Shown piece after piece: positions 36,478 to 44,943 of a DNA stretch of 64,000 bases. Positions within the stretch are counted from its first letter, which is position 1. Every line of letters starts with the position of its first letter. The notes under the pieces were generated by a model. It saw nothing but the letters and a program-made list of their open reading frames with translations, did no database searches and had not been told where the DNA came from. The DNA is from Mesorhizobium sp. LMG 17147 (GTDB lineage Bacteria; Pseudomonadota; Alphaproteobacteria; Rhizobiales; Rhizobiaceae). The stretch covers positions 124,001 through 188,000 of the forward strand of contig NZ_JANCTC010000006.1 in assembly GCF_024297145.1 (NCBI RefSeq), read 5' to 3'. Position numbers and translations under genes: made by a program.

Positions 36478-37269
36478 TCAGGATTTTTGGCGAAGGGTCA
36501 CAATCAGGACCACGGCCACGACGATGACGGTCCACAATGTCGAGATCGCCGCAATGGTCGGATCGATCTGATCGCGCAGCGACAGGAACATAAGCTTCGG
36601 CATCGTGCTGTTGCGACCGCTTGCGATGAAGATCGAAATCACAGACTCGTCAAGCGAAGTCAGGAACGCCATCAATGTCGCCGACAGCAAGCTGATCCGA
36701 AGTTGCGGAACGATTATTCCGCCAATGGCTCTGGCCCAGTTTGCACCGAGGCTGCGCGCCGCCTGAACCTGGTTCCAGTCAAAGCGGGCGAGAGCGGGTA
36801 GCAACACAATGCAGGCGACCGGAACGGCCAGCACCACATGTCCGACCAGCACACCCAATAGCGTTCCGATCAGATGTTGTGCGGCCAACACAAAGAAGAG
36901 ACCGATCGCAAGCAGGATACCTGGGGTGATCGAGGGGGTCAGCAGGACGCTCTGGATGGCCGCAGCGGTCTTTCCGCCCAGCCGGTTCATTGAAATGCAG
37001 GCGAGCAGCGCGAAAGGCACCGCGATCAACGCCGTCAATGTCCCAAGGATCAAACTCGTCCTCAGCGCGGCCATCCACGTTGCCGAGCCGAAGAAGTTCT
37101 CGTACCAGCGCAACGAGTAGGCGTGCGGCGGAAACTCGAGGAGATTCGATGCCGAAAAGGAAAGCGGCACCACCACGAGCGTCGGCAGCATCAGAAATGC
37201 CATGACAAGAGCGGCAAAGCTCCAGAGCAAAATGCGGGCGAGCCTGTTTTGCGGATAGGCTTCAAGCAT
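36478..37269 (-). CDS. Spermidine/putrescine-type ABC transporter permease (PotC-like)
   Basis: A 263-residue permease with about six transmembrane helices; the EAA loop (QAARSLGANWARAIGGIIVPQ) is clear. The sequence LTSLDESVISIF matches the conserved region of PotC/AfuB-type permeases. It overlaps the end of the first permease gene by eight bases. Substrate type (polyamine, iron, thiamine or other) cannot be separated by permease sequence alone. Confidence 0.9.
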   Translation of the reverse strand: MLEAYPQNRLARILLWSFAALVMAFLMLPTLVVVPLSFSASNLLEFPPHAYSLRWYENFFGSATWMAALRTSLILGTLTALIAVPFALLACISMNRLGGKTAAAIQSVLLTPSITPGILLAIGLFFVLAAQHLIGTLLGVLVGHVVLAVPVACIVLLPALARFDWNQVQAARSLGANWARAIGGIIVPQLRISLLSATLMAFLTSLDESVISIFIASGRNSTMPKLMFLSLRDQIDPTIAAISTLWTVIVVAVVLIVTLRQKS

Positions 37270-38149
37270 GGGAGGCTTCCACGGTGTTCTGGGCCACCAG
37301 CCGGCGTGCCGCCAGCAACATCACACCGATCAGCGCCATGAGAACGAGGAGCAGAATGCCCAGGACGCTCGCCGACCCCCAGTCCTGAAAGGTCGATAAT
37401 GTACGCTCGATCCGGGTAGAGAGCGGATTTACCTTGCCGCCGCCAAGCACCGCCGGCGTGATGAAAAAACCTATGGCGTAGATGAGGACGATGATCGAAC
37501 CCGAGAAGATGCCGCCCGCCGAAAGCGGCATAATGACGGTGCGGATGACCTGCCTGAGAGTGGCTCCCATGCTCGCTGCCGCGCGAATGAGATTTGGGTC
37601 GATATCGCGCATCGCAGCATAAACAGGCAGCAGAAAGAGTGGCAGCATGTAGTGCACCATGCCGATGAGCGTTCCCGTGAAGTTGTAGACCAGCGGCAAT
37701 GGCTCCGCCGTCAGGCCTGATCCGGTCAACGCCGCGTTGATCAGGCCGTCGCGCCGCAAAAGCACGAGCCAACCATAGGTACGCACCAGAATGGAGGTCC
37801 ACAGCGGCAGCATGACGAACGCCATGAGCACGTTGGCCAACCTTGGTCTGACGCTGGCCAGAGCGAGCGCCAGAGGGGTGCCGAGGAGAATGCAGGCCGC
37901 TAGCGTACCCAAGGACAGTTCGAGGGTCGTGACGAGCGCCGACCATGTCAGTCCGCTCGAAAGGACCTTCTGGTAATTGCCAACGGTGTACTCACCTCCG
38001 GTGGTCAGGAAGGATTGCCGGATTATCCAAAGGATGGGCAGTATCGCCGCTAGTCCAACGATGAACAGCGCCGGGAGCGAAAGCGATAGAAAAAACCGCC
38101 GCTCGCGCCGTGCATCCGCTGCGAGCGCCGGATCCCGGACGACGGTCAC
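37262..38149 (-). CDS. Spermidine/putrescine-type ABC transporter permease (PotB-like)
   Basis: A 295-residue permease with six predicted membrane helices and an EAA loop (RAAASMGATLRQVIRTVIMP). The start is a GTG at 38149 whose bases overlap the TGA of the ATPase gene (GTGA), so coupled translation is likely; a longer frame to 38230 is read inside the ATPase gene and is not protein-like. The segment FVMLPLWTSILVRTYGW is typical of PotB. Confidence 0.9.
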   Translation of the reverse strand: MTVVRDPALAADARRERRFFLSLSLPALFIVGLAAILPILWIIRQSFLTTGGEYTVGNYQKVLSSGLTWSALVTTLELSLGTLAACILLGTPLALALASVRPRLANVLMAFVMLPLWTSILVRTYGWLVLLRRDGLINAALTGSGLTAEPLPLVYNFTGTLIGMVHYMLPLFLLPVYAAMRDIDPNLIRAAASMGATLRQVIRTVIMPLSAGGIFSGSIIVLIYAIGFFITPAVLGGGKVNPLSTRIERTLSTFQDWGSASVLGILLLVLMALIGVMLLAARRLVAQNTVEASHA

Positions 38150-39186
38150 GCCGTCGCTCCCGGTATCGCGTGAACCTTCGCGGCTGGTGCATATGCGGTC
38201 ATCCGCTGACCGGCGGCAAGTTCGGCGCAACCGCCGGCCAGCGCTGCCGGAATGCAGACAAGAACCTCTTGCCCACCGTCAAGCGCCAGCGTCAAAAGCC
38301 AGTTCTCGCCGCGGAACGCTTTGGTGCGCAGTATTCCTTCGAGGGCCACTCCGTCTCCTCCGACGAGCTTCGCATCAAGATGGAAGCTTTCGGCGCGGAT
38401 CATCAGCGTTTCGTGTGATGCTTCGGCGCCGTCGATTCTGCGCGCCGAGCCCGGGGCCACAATGTTGGCCTCGCCCATGAACTCCGCGACGAAGCGGGTC
38501 GATGGACGATCATAAATCCGCTGCGGCGTATCTATCTGCTGGATGCGGCCAGAATTCATCACCGCAATCCGGTCAGACATAATAAGCGCTTCGCGCTGGT
38601 CGTGGGTCACATAGATTGTGGTGATCCGTAGATGATCATGCAGACGCCGGATCTCATACTGCATGGTCTCGCGCAGATTCTTGTCGAGCGCCGACAGCGG
38701 CTCGTCCATCAACATCACGCGCGGTTCGAAGACAATAGCCCGCGCCAATGCCACCCGTTGACGTTGGCCGCCGGATAGTGCGGCAATATTGCGCTCCGCC
38801 AGGCCATCCAGCTTCACGCGGGCCAAGGTATCAAGCGCCCGCTGACGCGCCTCCGCTCTCGGTACCTTGCGCAGCACCAGCGGATACGCGACGTTCGCCA
38901 GGACGTTCATGTGGGGAAACAAGGCGTAATTCTGGAATACTATGCCGATGTCTCGTTTGTTGGGCGGCAGGCGGGTGATGTCTCGATCGCCCAGGAAAAG
39001 TTTACCGGAATCCGGCCGGACAAAACCGGCCAGAGCCATGAGTAAAGTCGTCTTGCCCGATCCGGATGGCCCTAGCAGGGTGAGGAATTCGCCAGCCTGA
39101 ATGTCGAGCGAAACATCATCCAGTGCGACGTAGGACCCGTAAGCCTTGTGCACGCTTTCGATGGTGATCGCGAGCGACTTCATCAT
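38146..39186 (-). CDS. Spermidine/putrescine-type ABC transporter ATPase (PotA-like)
   Basis: A 346-residue ATPase with Walker A GPSGSGKTT, Q-loop VFQNYALFPHM, signature LSGGQRQRV, Walker B VMLMDEPLSALD and the switch histidine in YVTHDQREAL. A C-terminal TOBE domain (from about residue 240) is present, as in PotA/UgpC-type importers. It follows the binding-protein gene after a 123-bp gap with a strong hairpin. Confidence 0.92.
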   Translation of the reverse strand: MMKSLAITIESVHKAYGSYVALDDVSLDIQAGEFLTLLGPSGSGKTTLLMALAGFVRPDSGKLFLGDRDITRLPPNKRDIGIVFQNYALFPHMNVLANVAYPLVLRKVPRAEARQRALDTLARVKLDGLAERNIAALSGGQRQRVALARAIVFEPRVMLMDEPLSALDKNLRETMQYEIRRLHDHLRITTIYVTHDQREALIMSDRIAVMNSGRIQQIDTPQRIYDRPSTRFVAEFMGEANIVAPGSARRIDGAEASHETLMIRAESFHLDAKLVGGDGVALEGILRTKAFRGENWLLTLALDGGQEVLVCIPAALAGGCAELAAGQRMTAYAPAAKVHAIPGATA

Positions 39187-39200
39187 GTGCTCCAGCCTTG

Positions 39201-39238
39201 AAGCGCGTCGCGTTCGACCGGCTTCACGCGACGCGCTT
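39201..39238. repeat. 13-bp stem hairpin between binding-protein and ATPase genes
   Basis: Bases 39201-39213 (AAGCGCGTCGCGT) pair perfectly with 39226-39238 across a 12-base loop. It lies inside the operon just after the binding-protein gene. Such stems often protect the upstream mRNA or reduce readthrough, so that the binding protein is made in excess. The sequence resembles a widespread rhizobial palindromic repeat. Confidence 0.7.
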
Positions 39239-39309
39239 TAGGTTCTTGTTTTCATGCATGTCGTTGTCGCGCGCTGCACATTTTGCGCGACATGCGTCAG
39301 AGCTGAGAG

Positions 39310-40350
39310 TCAGCGAGCCATCATTTCATCGAAGGCTCTTTGGGCAGCCTCGCCATTCTTGACCCACCATTCTGAATTGGAAAACACCGAAGTGCCAGCA
39401 TTTTCAGGCGCGGTCGCAAGTGTCTTCAGACGGTCCGCGGGAATAAGTCCACCCTCATATGCCGCAGGATTGACTGGGCCATAGGCAATGAAATCGGTCA
39501 GCTTGGCAACCCGCGCGGGCTGCGTCATCGCTGCAATGAGCTTCATCGCGGCTTCCTTGTTCGGCGCTCCCTTCGGCACCCCAAGACAGTCCGTGCCGAT
39601 GACCGAACCCTTGAACGTGTAGTCAGCCGCGCCCCCATCTGCTTTCACGGTTTGGGCGCGTCCGTTCCAGGTAATGACCAAATCCGCCTCACCGTCTTTC
39701 AGCAACTGCGCGGACTGGGCGCCCGAGGTCCACCACACGGCTACGTTTGGTTTAATCGCTTCAAGCCGCTTGATGGCGCGCTCTAGCCCTTCCGGCGTGC
39801 TGAGCACGGAATAGACGTCCGCCGGTGCCACGCCATCAGAGAGAAGCGCGATTTCGATCGAGTCTTGCGCATTGGCGCGCAACGCGCGACGGCCAGAAAA
39901 TTTGGCAACATCCCAGAACTCCGCCCACGTCTTCGGCGGGTTCTGGCCATAGGTCTTGGTGTTCCACGACATGACGGTGCCATAGGAATCGAACGGATAG
40001 CAGTAGTCGGACTTTGCGCCGTCCGGCACGGATTTCGGATCGATGATCTTGTAGTCGAGCGGCTCCAGCAGCGACTGTGCGGCCGCCTGAGCACCTTCCG
40101 GTGAGCCCAGGTGAATGACGTCGGTCGTGACCGCACCCGATGTGACCTGCATCTTCAAGGCGGCCAGGCCGTCGCTCTGCGTCTCCTCGCGGACATCATA
40201 GCCAAGCTCTTTTGCAGCCGGGCCCCACATGGCCTCCTTGATGGCGTTGCCATAGTCGCCGCCCGCGGTCGTGATGGTGACCGTCTGCGCATGCACGGGC
40301 AGGGCAGCCGAGATTGCGAATGCTGTTAAGGATATGCGTAGCCAGGACAT
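39310..40350 (-). CDS. Spermidine/putrescine-type ABC transporter substrate-binding protein
   Basis: A 346-residue periplasmic binding protein with the signal peptide MSWLRISLTAFAISAALPVHA. It opens with TVTITTAGGDYGNAIKEAMW, has the class segment YGTVMSWNTKTYGQNPPKTW and ends with the usual helical C-terminus. It belongs to the PotD/AfuA-like group; the aspartates that bind polyamine amines in PotD are not clearly conserved, so polyamine should not be assumed. GGAGGAG stands before the ATG. It is the first gene of the operon, reading away from the LacI gene across a palindromic operator. Confidence 0.88.
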   Translation of the reverse strand: MSWLRISLTAFAISAALPVHAQTVTITTAGGDYGNAIKEAMWGPAAKELGYDVREETQSDGLAALKMQVTSGAVTTDVIHLGSPEGAQAAAQSLLEPLDYKIIDPKSVPDGAKSDYCYPFDSYGTVMSWNTKTYGQNPPKTWAEFWDVAKFSGRRALRANAQDSIEIALLSDGVAPADVYSVLSTPEGLERAIKRLEAIKPNVAVWWTSGAQSAQLLKDGEADLVITWNGRAQTVKADGGAADYTFKGSVIGTDCLGVPKGAPNKEAAMKLIAAMTQPARVAKLTDFIAYGPVNPAAYEGGLIPADRLKTLATAPENAGTSVFSNSEWWVKNGEAAQRAFDEMMAR

Positions 40351-40401
40351 AGGTTCTCCTCCCCAACTTTTATGGAATATCGCTTGAAAGAGCCATTATT
40401 T

Positions 40402-40425
40402 TGCAATCGTAACGTTACGATTGCA
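40402..40425. promoter_or_regulatory. Perfect 24-bp palindrome, predicted LacI-family operator
   Basis: The half-site TGCAATCGTAAC is followed without spacer by its exact reverse complement, giving a CG-centred palindrome of the LacI-family operator type. It lies 52 bp before the binding-protein start on one side and about 120 bp before the LacI-type gene on the other, so one site could control both. Confidence 0.85.
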
Positions 40426-40547
40426 TCTGGATACGCTAGAGTCAAGCTGCTTCCATGGGAGTTCGGATTGACCGGGATGTCGAATTCGGTAACGCTATGG
40501 CGGTCAGCAAATCAGCCGGCGCTTTCGCAAATGAGGTCGGGCGAACA

Positions 40548-41546
40548 ATGGCCAATCTAAAGCAGATCGCCGCGGAACTTTCCCTCTCGGTGACCACGGT
40601 GTCCCGCGCTCTGAAGGATGGACCGGAAGTGCAGCCCTCGACCATAGCCCGCGTCAAGGAGGCGGCTAAGCGGGTCGGCTATTTACCAAATCATTATGGT
40701 CGCGCGCTCAAAACCGGTCGAACGCAGACGCTGACGGCGGTGCTCCCGATGGAGACACGAGACCATCTGTCCGATCTGTTGAAGCTTCCTTTAATCGAAG
40801 GCATGACGCTGGCGGCGCGGCAAGCCGGCTATAGTCTGTCCATCTATTCTACTACTCCCGACGACGATCCCGTTGAGAGTGTGCAGCGGCAGCTTCAGGC
40901 GCGCAGCGCAGACGGCCTGATCATCACACGCCTGGTGTCGGCTGATCCGCGCGTCAGGCTGCTGCTGGATCAACGCATGCCATTCGTCGCGTTTGGAAGA
41001 ACCGACCTGGATATCGCCTATCCCTATGTCGATGTCGACAATGAACAGATTGCCTACGAGGCGACCCGGCGGCTCATGGATAAGGGCTGTCGACGCATTG
41101 CGCTGCAACTTCTCGTTCCGGAGGACCAGGCGAGTGCCATGCGTCTTTCCGGGTATGGAAGGGCAATGGCCGAGGCCGGTATTCCGATCGACCAATCGCT
41201 GATCGGTCATGGCATGTTCACCATGGAATCGAGCGCCGGCTGGTTCGATCGCTTGCTGGCGTCATCAGATCCGCCAACGGGCTTGGCGTGCGCCAACGAA
41301 CTGGGCCTTCTGGGAGCGTTGCACGCTCTCGGCAAGCGGGGTCTTACAGCAGGCCGCGACGTCCACATCGTCACCCGCGACAGCACGCGGCTGGCACGCT
41401 TCCTGCCGGCGAGGATCGGAGTTCATTCCGTGGATATGGCGGGTGTTGGACGCAAACTTATCGAAGTCCTGGAGAGCCGGATCATCAATCCGCTTGGGCC
41501 GGTGGAGACAGTCTTGGTGCAAGGCAGATTCGAGCCGGCCGAATAG
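40548..41546 (+). CDS. LacI-family transcriptional regulator
   Basis: A 332-residue repressor. Its helix-turn-helix (LKQIAAELSLSVTTVSRALK) is at the very N-terminus, followed by the hinge helix region PNHYGRALKTGRTQTL and a periplasmic-binding-like sensor domain. I chose the ATG at 40548 because the HTH then begins a few residues in, as is normal; the frame is open to 40455. It is divergent from the ABC/phosphorylase operon. The effector is unknown; a nucleoside or purine-related compound is a reasonable guess. Confidence 0.92.
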   Translation: MANLKQIAAELSLSVTTVSRALKDGPEVQPSTIARVKEAAKRVGYLPNHYGRALKTGRTQTLTAVLPMETRDHLSDLLKLPLIEGMTLAARQAGYSLSIYSTTPDDDPVESVQRQLQARSADGLIITRLVSADPRVRLLLDQRMPFVAFGRTDLDIAYPYVDVDNEQIAYEATRRLMDKGCRRIALQLLVPEDQASAMRLSGYGRAMAEAGIPIDQSLIGHGMFTMESSAGWFDRLLASSDPPTGLACANELGLLGALHALGKRGLTAGRDVHIVTRDSTRLARFLPARIGVHSVDMAGVGRKLIEVLESRIINPLGPVETVLVQGRFEPAE

Positions 41547-41558
41547 TCCGGGCGGCCC

Positions 41559-42143
41559 TCAGGAGGCCACCTCGTCTTGAACCGGCCGGATCAGCGCCTT
41601 TGCGGCATCTGCTCCCGCTGCAAGGACCCGATCCGACAATTCCGTCCCTTCCAGGGCGCGAGCCAGTTGAAGCGCGCCGATGAGCGTTGCAAACATGCCC
41701 AACGCGGTGCCCTCGCGATCCTCGGTCGGCGGCAGAGCTTCGGCTATCTGGCGCACCAGGGATTGAACGCGCTCGGCGTAGAGGGCTCGCGTTTCAGGCG
41801 GCTGCCGCGCTATTTCCGGCAACAACGCGGCCGAAGCGCAGCCCTTTCCTGGATTATCCCGGTGCTCGGCCGACAGATATGCCTCTATGGCCATTTCCGG
41901 GCCGCCGGCGGCCAATGCTTCCTGCACTTCATGCGACTGCGCGTCCAAGGCCGCCGCCACGCTTTCACGGACGAGCTCCGCCTTGGACTGGAAGTGCGGA
42001 TAGAAGGCGCCGTTCGTCAGCCCAGCGTCGCTCATGATGGTCGCAAGCCCGGACGCCGCGATGCCGTCAGATCGAAAACGTTCGCCGGCGACTTCCATGA
42101 TCCGGCTGCGTGACGCGTCTTTTCGGCCCTTTTCGTAGCGCAT
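41559..42143 (-). CDS. TetR-family transcriptional regulator
   Basis: A 194-residue repressor with an N-terminal helix-turn-helix (GIAASGLATIMSDAGLTNGAFYPHF) and a C-terminal all-helical ligand domain of the TetR_C type. It is divergent from the oxidoreductase at 42409, with two near-identical palindromes just upstream of its own start, so it probably represses itself and that gene. It converges with the LacI gene. Confidence 0.9.
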   Translation of the reverse strand: MRYEKGRKDASRSRIMEVAGERFRSDGIAASGLATIMSDAGLTNGAFYPHFQSKAELVRESVAAALDAQSHEVQEALAAGGPEMAIEAYLSAEHRDNPGKGCASAALLPEIARQPPETRALYAERVQSLVRQIAEALPPTEDREGTALGMFATLIGALQLARALEGTELSDRVLAAGADAAKALIRPVQDEVAS

Positions 42144-42169
42144 GTCTTTCTTTCCTGCCCTGCTATTGC

Positions 42170-42202
42170 ATTATGATCATAATCTGATATTACGATCATA
42201 AT
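42170..42202. promoter_or_regulatory. Twin 14-bp palindromes, predicted TetR operator
   Basis: ATTATGATCATAAT at 42170-42183 is a perfect palindrome. ATTACGATCATAAT at 42189-42202 repeats it with one base changed. Their centres are 19 bp apart, about two helical turns, on the same face of the DNA. They lie 27-59 bp upstream of the TetR-type start, in an AT-rich patch unlike the surrounding DNA. Confidence 0.8.
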
Positions 42203-42250
42203 TCAATACGTGGAAATAAGCTAGACCTTTTCGAACCTGGAACATCAAAA

Positions 42251-42390
42251 ATGAATGGGAATTCTGAAAGACCGCAATCGTGACTGGAGCCTCCTCGGGC
42301 ATCGGCCGCGCCAGCGCCGAGGCCTTGGCGCAGGGCGGCTATGCAGCTGAAAACGTTCGGCTTGTTTCGTTCCACAACAGCAACTGACAT
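42251..42390 (+). pseudogene. N-terminal stump of a short-chain dehydrogenase (SDR)
   Basis: From base 42268 one frame reads KTAIVTGASSGIGRASAEAL and continues AQGGYA before losing similarity. TGASSGIG is the cofactor-binding motif at the start of SDR enzymes, so this is the first 30 or so residues of such a gene. An ATG at 42251 is out of frame with it by one or two bases. The rest of the gene is missing, replaced by the leader of the next gene. A TetR-SDR-oxidoreductase arrangement probably existed before a deletion. Confidence 0.7.
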
Positions 42391-42408
42391 TCCTAGAAAG
42401 TAACTGCC

Positions 42409-43410
42409 ATGAAGGCATTCGTTGTCGATAAATATAATAAAAAGGGCACCCTGCGGCTGGCCGAAATGCCGGAACCGGAGCTCCAGGACGGCGATGTCCT
42501 GATAGCGGTCCATGCCGCTGGGGTGAACCTGCTCGATTCCAAGGTCAGAACCGGAGAATTCAAGCTTATCCTGCCCTATCGTCGGCCGTTCATCCTGGGC
42601 CACGACGTGGCTGGGACGATTGTCCGTGTGGGATCGAAAGTCCGCAAGTTCAAAGCCGGCGACGATGTCTATGCGCGGCCGCGCGATGGCCGGATTGGGA
42701 CATTCGCCGAATTCATTGCCGTCAATGAGGCCGACGTGGCCTTGAAGCCTGCGAATGTCAGTATGGAAGAGGCGGCGTCGATTCCCCTGGTCGGTCTCAC
42801 CGCCTGGCAGACGCTCATCGAACGGGCAAACCTGAAGAAGGGACAGAAGGTCTTCATTCAGGCTGGTTCCGGCGGCGTCGGGACATTTGTTATTCAGTTG
42901 GCCAAGCACCTCGGCGCGACCGTTGCGACAACTGCGAGCGCGGCGAGTGCCGATCTGGTCAAAAGTCTCGGCGCCGATGTCGTCGTCGACTACAGGAAAG
43001 ACGACTTCGAGAAAGTTTTGTCAGGCTACGATGTCGTCTTGAACAGCCAGGACGCCAAAACACTGGAAAAATCCCTGAGCGTGCTGAAAGCGGGTGGGAA
43101 GCTCATCTCCATTTCCGGTCCACCGGATCCCGAATTTGCCAGGGAGAAGGGCCTGAATTTGATGCTGAGGCTGGTGCTGCGCGTCCTGAGCCGCGGAATT
43201 CGGGCCAAAGCCAAGCGCCGCGGCGTGCAGTTTTCGTTCCTTTTCATGTGGGCGCAGGGCGATCAGCTGAGCAAAATCACCTCTCTCATCGAAGCCGGCG
43301 CGATCCGCCCGGTTGTGGATCGAGTCTTTCCATTCGAAGCGACCAATGACGCCCTGGCCTATGTCGAAACAGGACGCGCCAAGGGCAAGGTCGTCATCAA
43401 GCTCAGATAG
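42409..43410 (+). CDS. NADP-dependent zinc-less quinone oxidoreductase (MDR family)
   Basis: A 333-residue medium-chain reductase. The N-terminal domain opens with MKAFVVDKYNKKGTLRLAEMP and AAGVNLLDSKVRTG; the coenzyme-binding domain has QAGSGGVGTFVIQLAKHLGA. The structural zinc cysteines are absent, so it is of the quinone oxidoreductase/enone reductase type. Its probable role is detoxifying reactive carbonyls or quinones. It is divergent from the TetR gene with an operator pair between them, and its 3' end overlaps the sugar kinase gene by eight bases. Confidence 0.88.
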   Translation: MKAFVVDKYNKKGTLRLAEMPEPELQDGDVLIAVHAAGVNLLDSKVRTGEFKLILPYRRPFILGHDVAGTIVRVGSKVRKFKAGDDVYARPRDGRIGTFAEFIAVNEADVALKPANVSMEEAASIPLVGLTAWQTLIERANLKKGQKVFIQAGSGGVGTFVIQLAKHLGATVATTASAASADLVKSLGADVVVDYRKDDFEKVLSGYDVVLNSQDAKTLEKSLSVLKAGGKLISISGPPDPEFAREKGLNLMLRLVLRVLSRGIRAKAKRRGVQFSFLFMWAQGDQLSKITSLIEAGAIRPVVDRVFPFEATNDALAYVETGRAKGKVVIKLR

Positions 43411-44332
43411 CAGGTGCCTCGAACGCACCCCTCAGCGTCTCGAACGGCGCCAGGGCGCCGCGCACCTGCACGACGGCGGCGGCGACGCGATGGGCGCGCT
43501 GCACCGCTTCTTCCGGGGCATGTCCGGCAAGGCGAGCGGCGAGGTAGGCGCCGTTGAAGGAGTCGCCGGCGCCGGTGGTGTCGACCGGCGCGGCGACATG
43601 CACCGCCGGCACCGATTGCGAGCTGCCGTTCCGGGCGATCAGCGCCGGCTCCTCGCCGTTCTTGACGACGACTTCGCTGACCAGCTTTCGCAGCCGTTCG
43701 GCTGTTTCCTGCGGTGTCGTATCACCAAATAGCACCTGCTCGTCGGGGAAGGTCGGCAGCGCGATGTCGGCGACTGCGAGCGCCTCGAGCATGGCGGCCT
43801 GTGCTTCCTCGCGCCGGCGCCACAGCCGCGACCGGTAATTGGGATCAAAGGCGATCAGCGAGCCGGCCGCGCGCGCTGTGGCCACGGCCGTCAGCAGTAC
43901 CTTGCGTGGACCCTCGTCGAGAATTGCCAAAGTGATTCCGGAAAAATAGACAAGCGCTTGGTTTTCAAGGCTTTTCTGCAATGCCGCTGGGTCCGAAGCC
44001 AACTGCCTTGCGGCCGCATCGGCCCGCCAATAGGTGAAAGAACGTTCGGCGCCGGTCAGGGTGATCGCATAGAGGCCTGGGCGGGCGCCCGCTATCACCG
44101 GGCTGGCGCCGATGCCGATGCCGTTTTCGGCCAGGAACTTGATCTGGTCGCGCGAGAACGGGTCGTCGCCGAAGGCCGACACGTAGGTCGCCGGCCGCTC
44201 GCCGCTCAAGGCATGCAGCGCCCATAACGTGTTGAACGTGTCGCCGGCAAAGCCCATGCGCCAGTTCGGCCCGGTCTGGCCCGAAAGCTCGAGCATGCAC
44301 TCGCCAATCGAGGCGATGCCGTTTCCTGCCAT
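43403..44332 (-). CDS. kdgK: PfkB-family sugar kinase, probably 2-keto-3-deoxygluconate kinase
   Basis: A 309-residue ribokinase-like kinase. The nucleotide/phosphoacceptor motif is DTTGAGDSFNGAYLAAR near residue 255, with the catalytic aspartate in GAGD. The N-terminal start IASIGECMLELS and segment GFAGDTFNTLW match KDG kinases, which phosphorylate 2-keto-3-deoxygluconate. GGAGGAG lies before the ATG at 44332. The substrate assignment rests on these motifs only; no uronate-pathway genes are adjacent. Confidence 0.82.
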   Translation of the reverse strand: MAGNGIASIGECMLELSGQTGPNWRMGFAGDTFNTLWALHALSGERPATYVSAFGDDPFSRDQIKFLAENGIGIGASPVIAGARPGLYAITLTGAERSFTYWRADAAARQLASDPAALQKSLENQALVYFSGITLAILDEGPRKVLLTAVATARAAGSLIAFDPNYRSRLWRRREEAQAAMLEALAVADIALPTFPDEQVLFGDTTPQETAERLRKLVSEVVVKNGEEPALIARNGSSQSVPAVHVAAPVDTTGAGDSFNGAYLAARLAGHAPEEAVQRAHRVAAAVVQVRGALAPFETLRGAFEAPAI

Positions 44333-44489
44333 GAAGCACTCCTCCATCCTGCAATTGCGGTGCTGTAGCTTTTTGCGGCCGGCAGCGCCATGCTTGGCGA
44401 CGGCGGATTCTTGCGCTGGGCGCGATTTCCCACAGGGGCGTGGGACGCGATCTGCCCAGCGAAACGTTATCCGCAGAACAGGAATAGGT

Positions 44490-44936
44490 TTGGCATCGTT
44501 ATGGCGTTATCTTCTTGGAGGCCTCGGCCTGGCTGCCTTGCTCGCCGGCGTGCTGGCCGTCGTCTATCTGACGGCGCCGCATGCGCCGCAACCAAGCTCG
44601 GATGTAGGCCGTTCCAAGACGACGGCGAACAAGCTGTTCGTGGCGACTTTCGAGCCCGAGAAAGGCGTCATCCGGCAGGGCGAACTGGAATCCTGGCTGC
44701 TGACGCTGAATACCGTCCACGGTGCGCCGGTGGAAGGTGCTGCGATAACGATTTCCGGCGGCATGCCGCAGCACAAGCACGGTCTGCCGACCAGCCCACA
44801 GGCGACCGATTACCTCGGCGCCGGGCGCTATCGCATCGACGGGGTCAAATTCACGATGAGCGGGTGGTGGCAATTGCATTTTGCCATCTCCGCTGCGGCC
44901 GGTTCGGACACTGTCGTCTTCAACGTGGTGCTGTGA
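44490..44936 (+). CDS. Membrane-anchored YtkA-like/FixH-like periplasmic protein
   Basis: A 148-residue protein with one N-terminal transmembrane segment (YLLGGLGLAALLAGVLAVVY) and an immunoglobulin-like periplasmic domain. The sequence GGMPQHKHGLPTSPQATDY followed by GRYRIDGVKFTMSGWW is typical of YtkA-like domains, which often accompany copper or cytochrome proteins. The start is probably TTG at 44490, with AGGAATAGG upstream; no ATG fits. Only seven bases separate its stop from the MauG-like gene, so the two are likely a functional pair. The histidines of MPQHKHG could bind metal. Confidence 0.75.
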   Translation: MASLWRYLLGGLGLAALLAGVLAVVYLTAPHAPQPSSDVGRSKTTANKLFVATFEPEKGVIRQGELESWLLTLNTVHGAPVEGAAITISGGMPQHKHGLPTSPQATDYLGAGRYRIDGVKFTMSGWWQLHFAISAAAGSDTVVFNVVL

Positions 44937-44943
44937 GCCGCTG

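Noticed and set aside
42251..42281. ATG at 42251 as the start of a real small gene
   Set aside because: Its frame stops after ten codons; the SDR-like text is in another frame.
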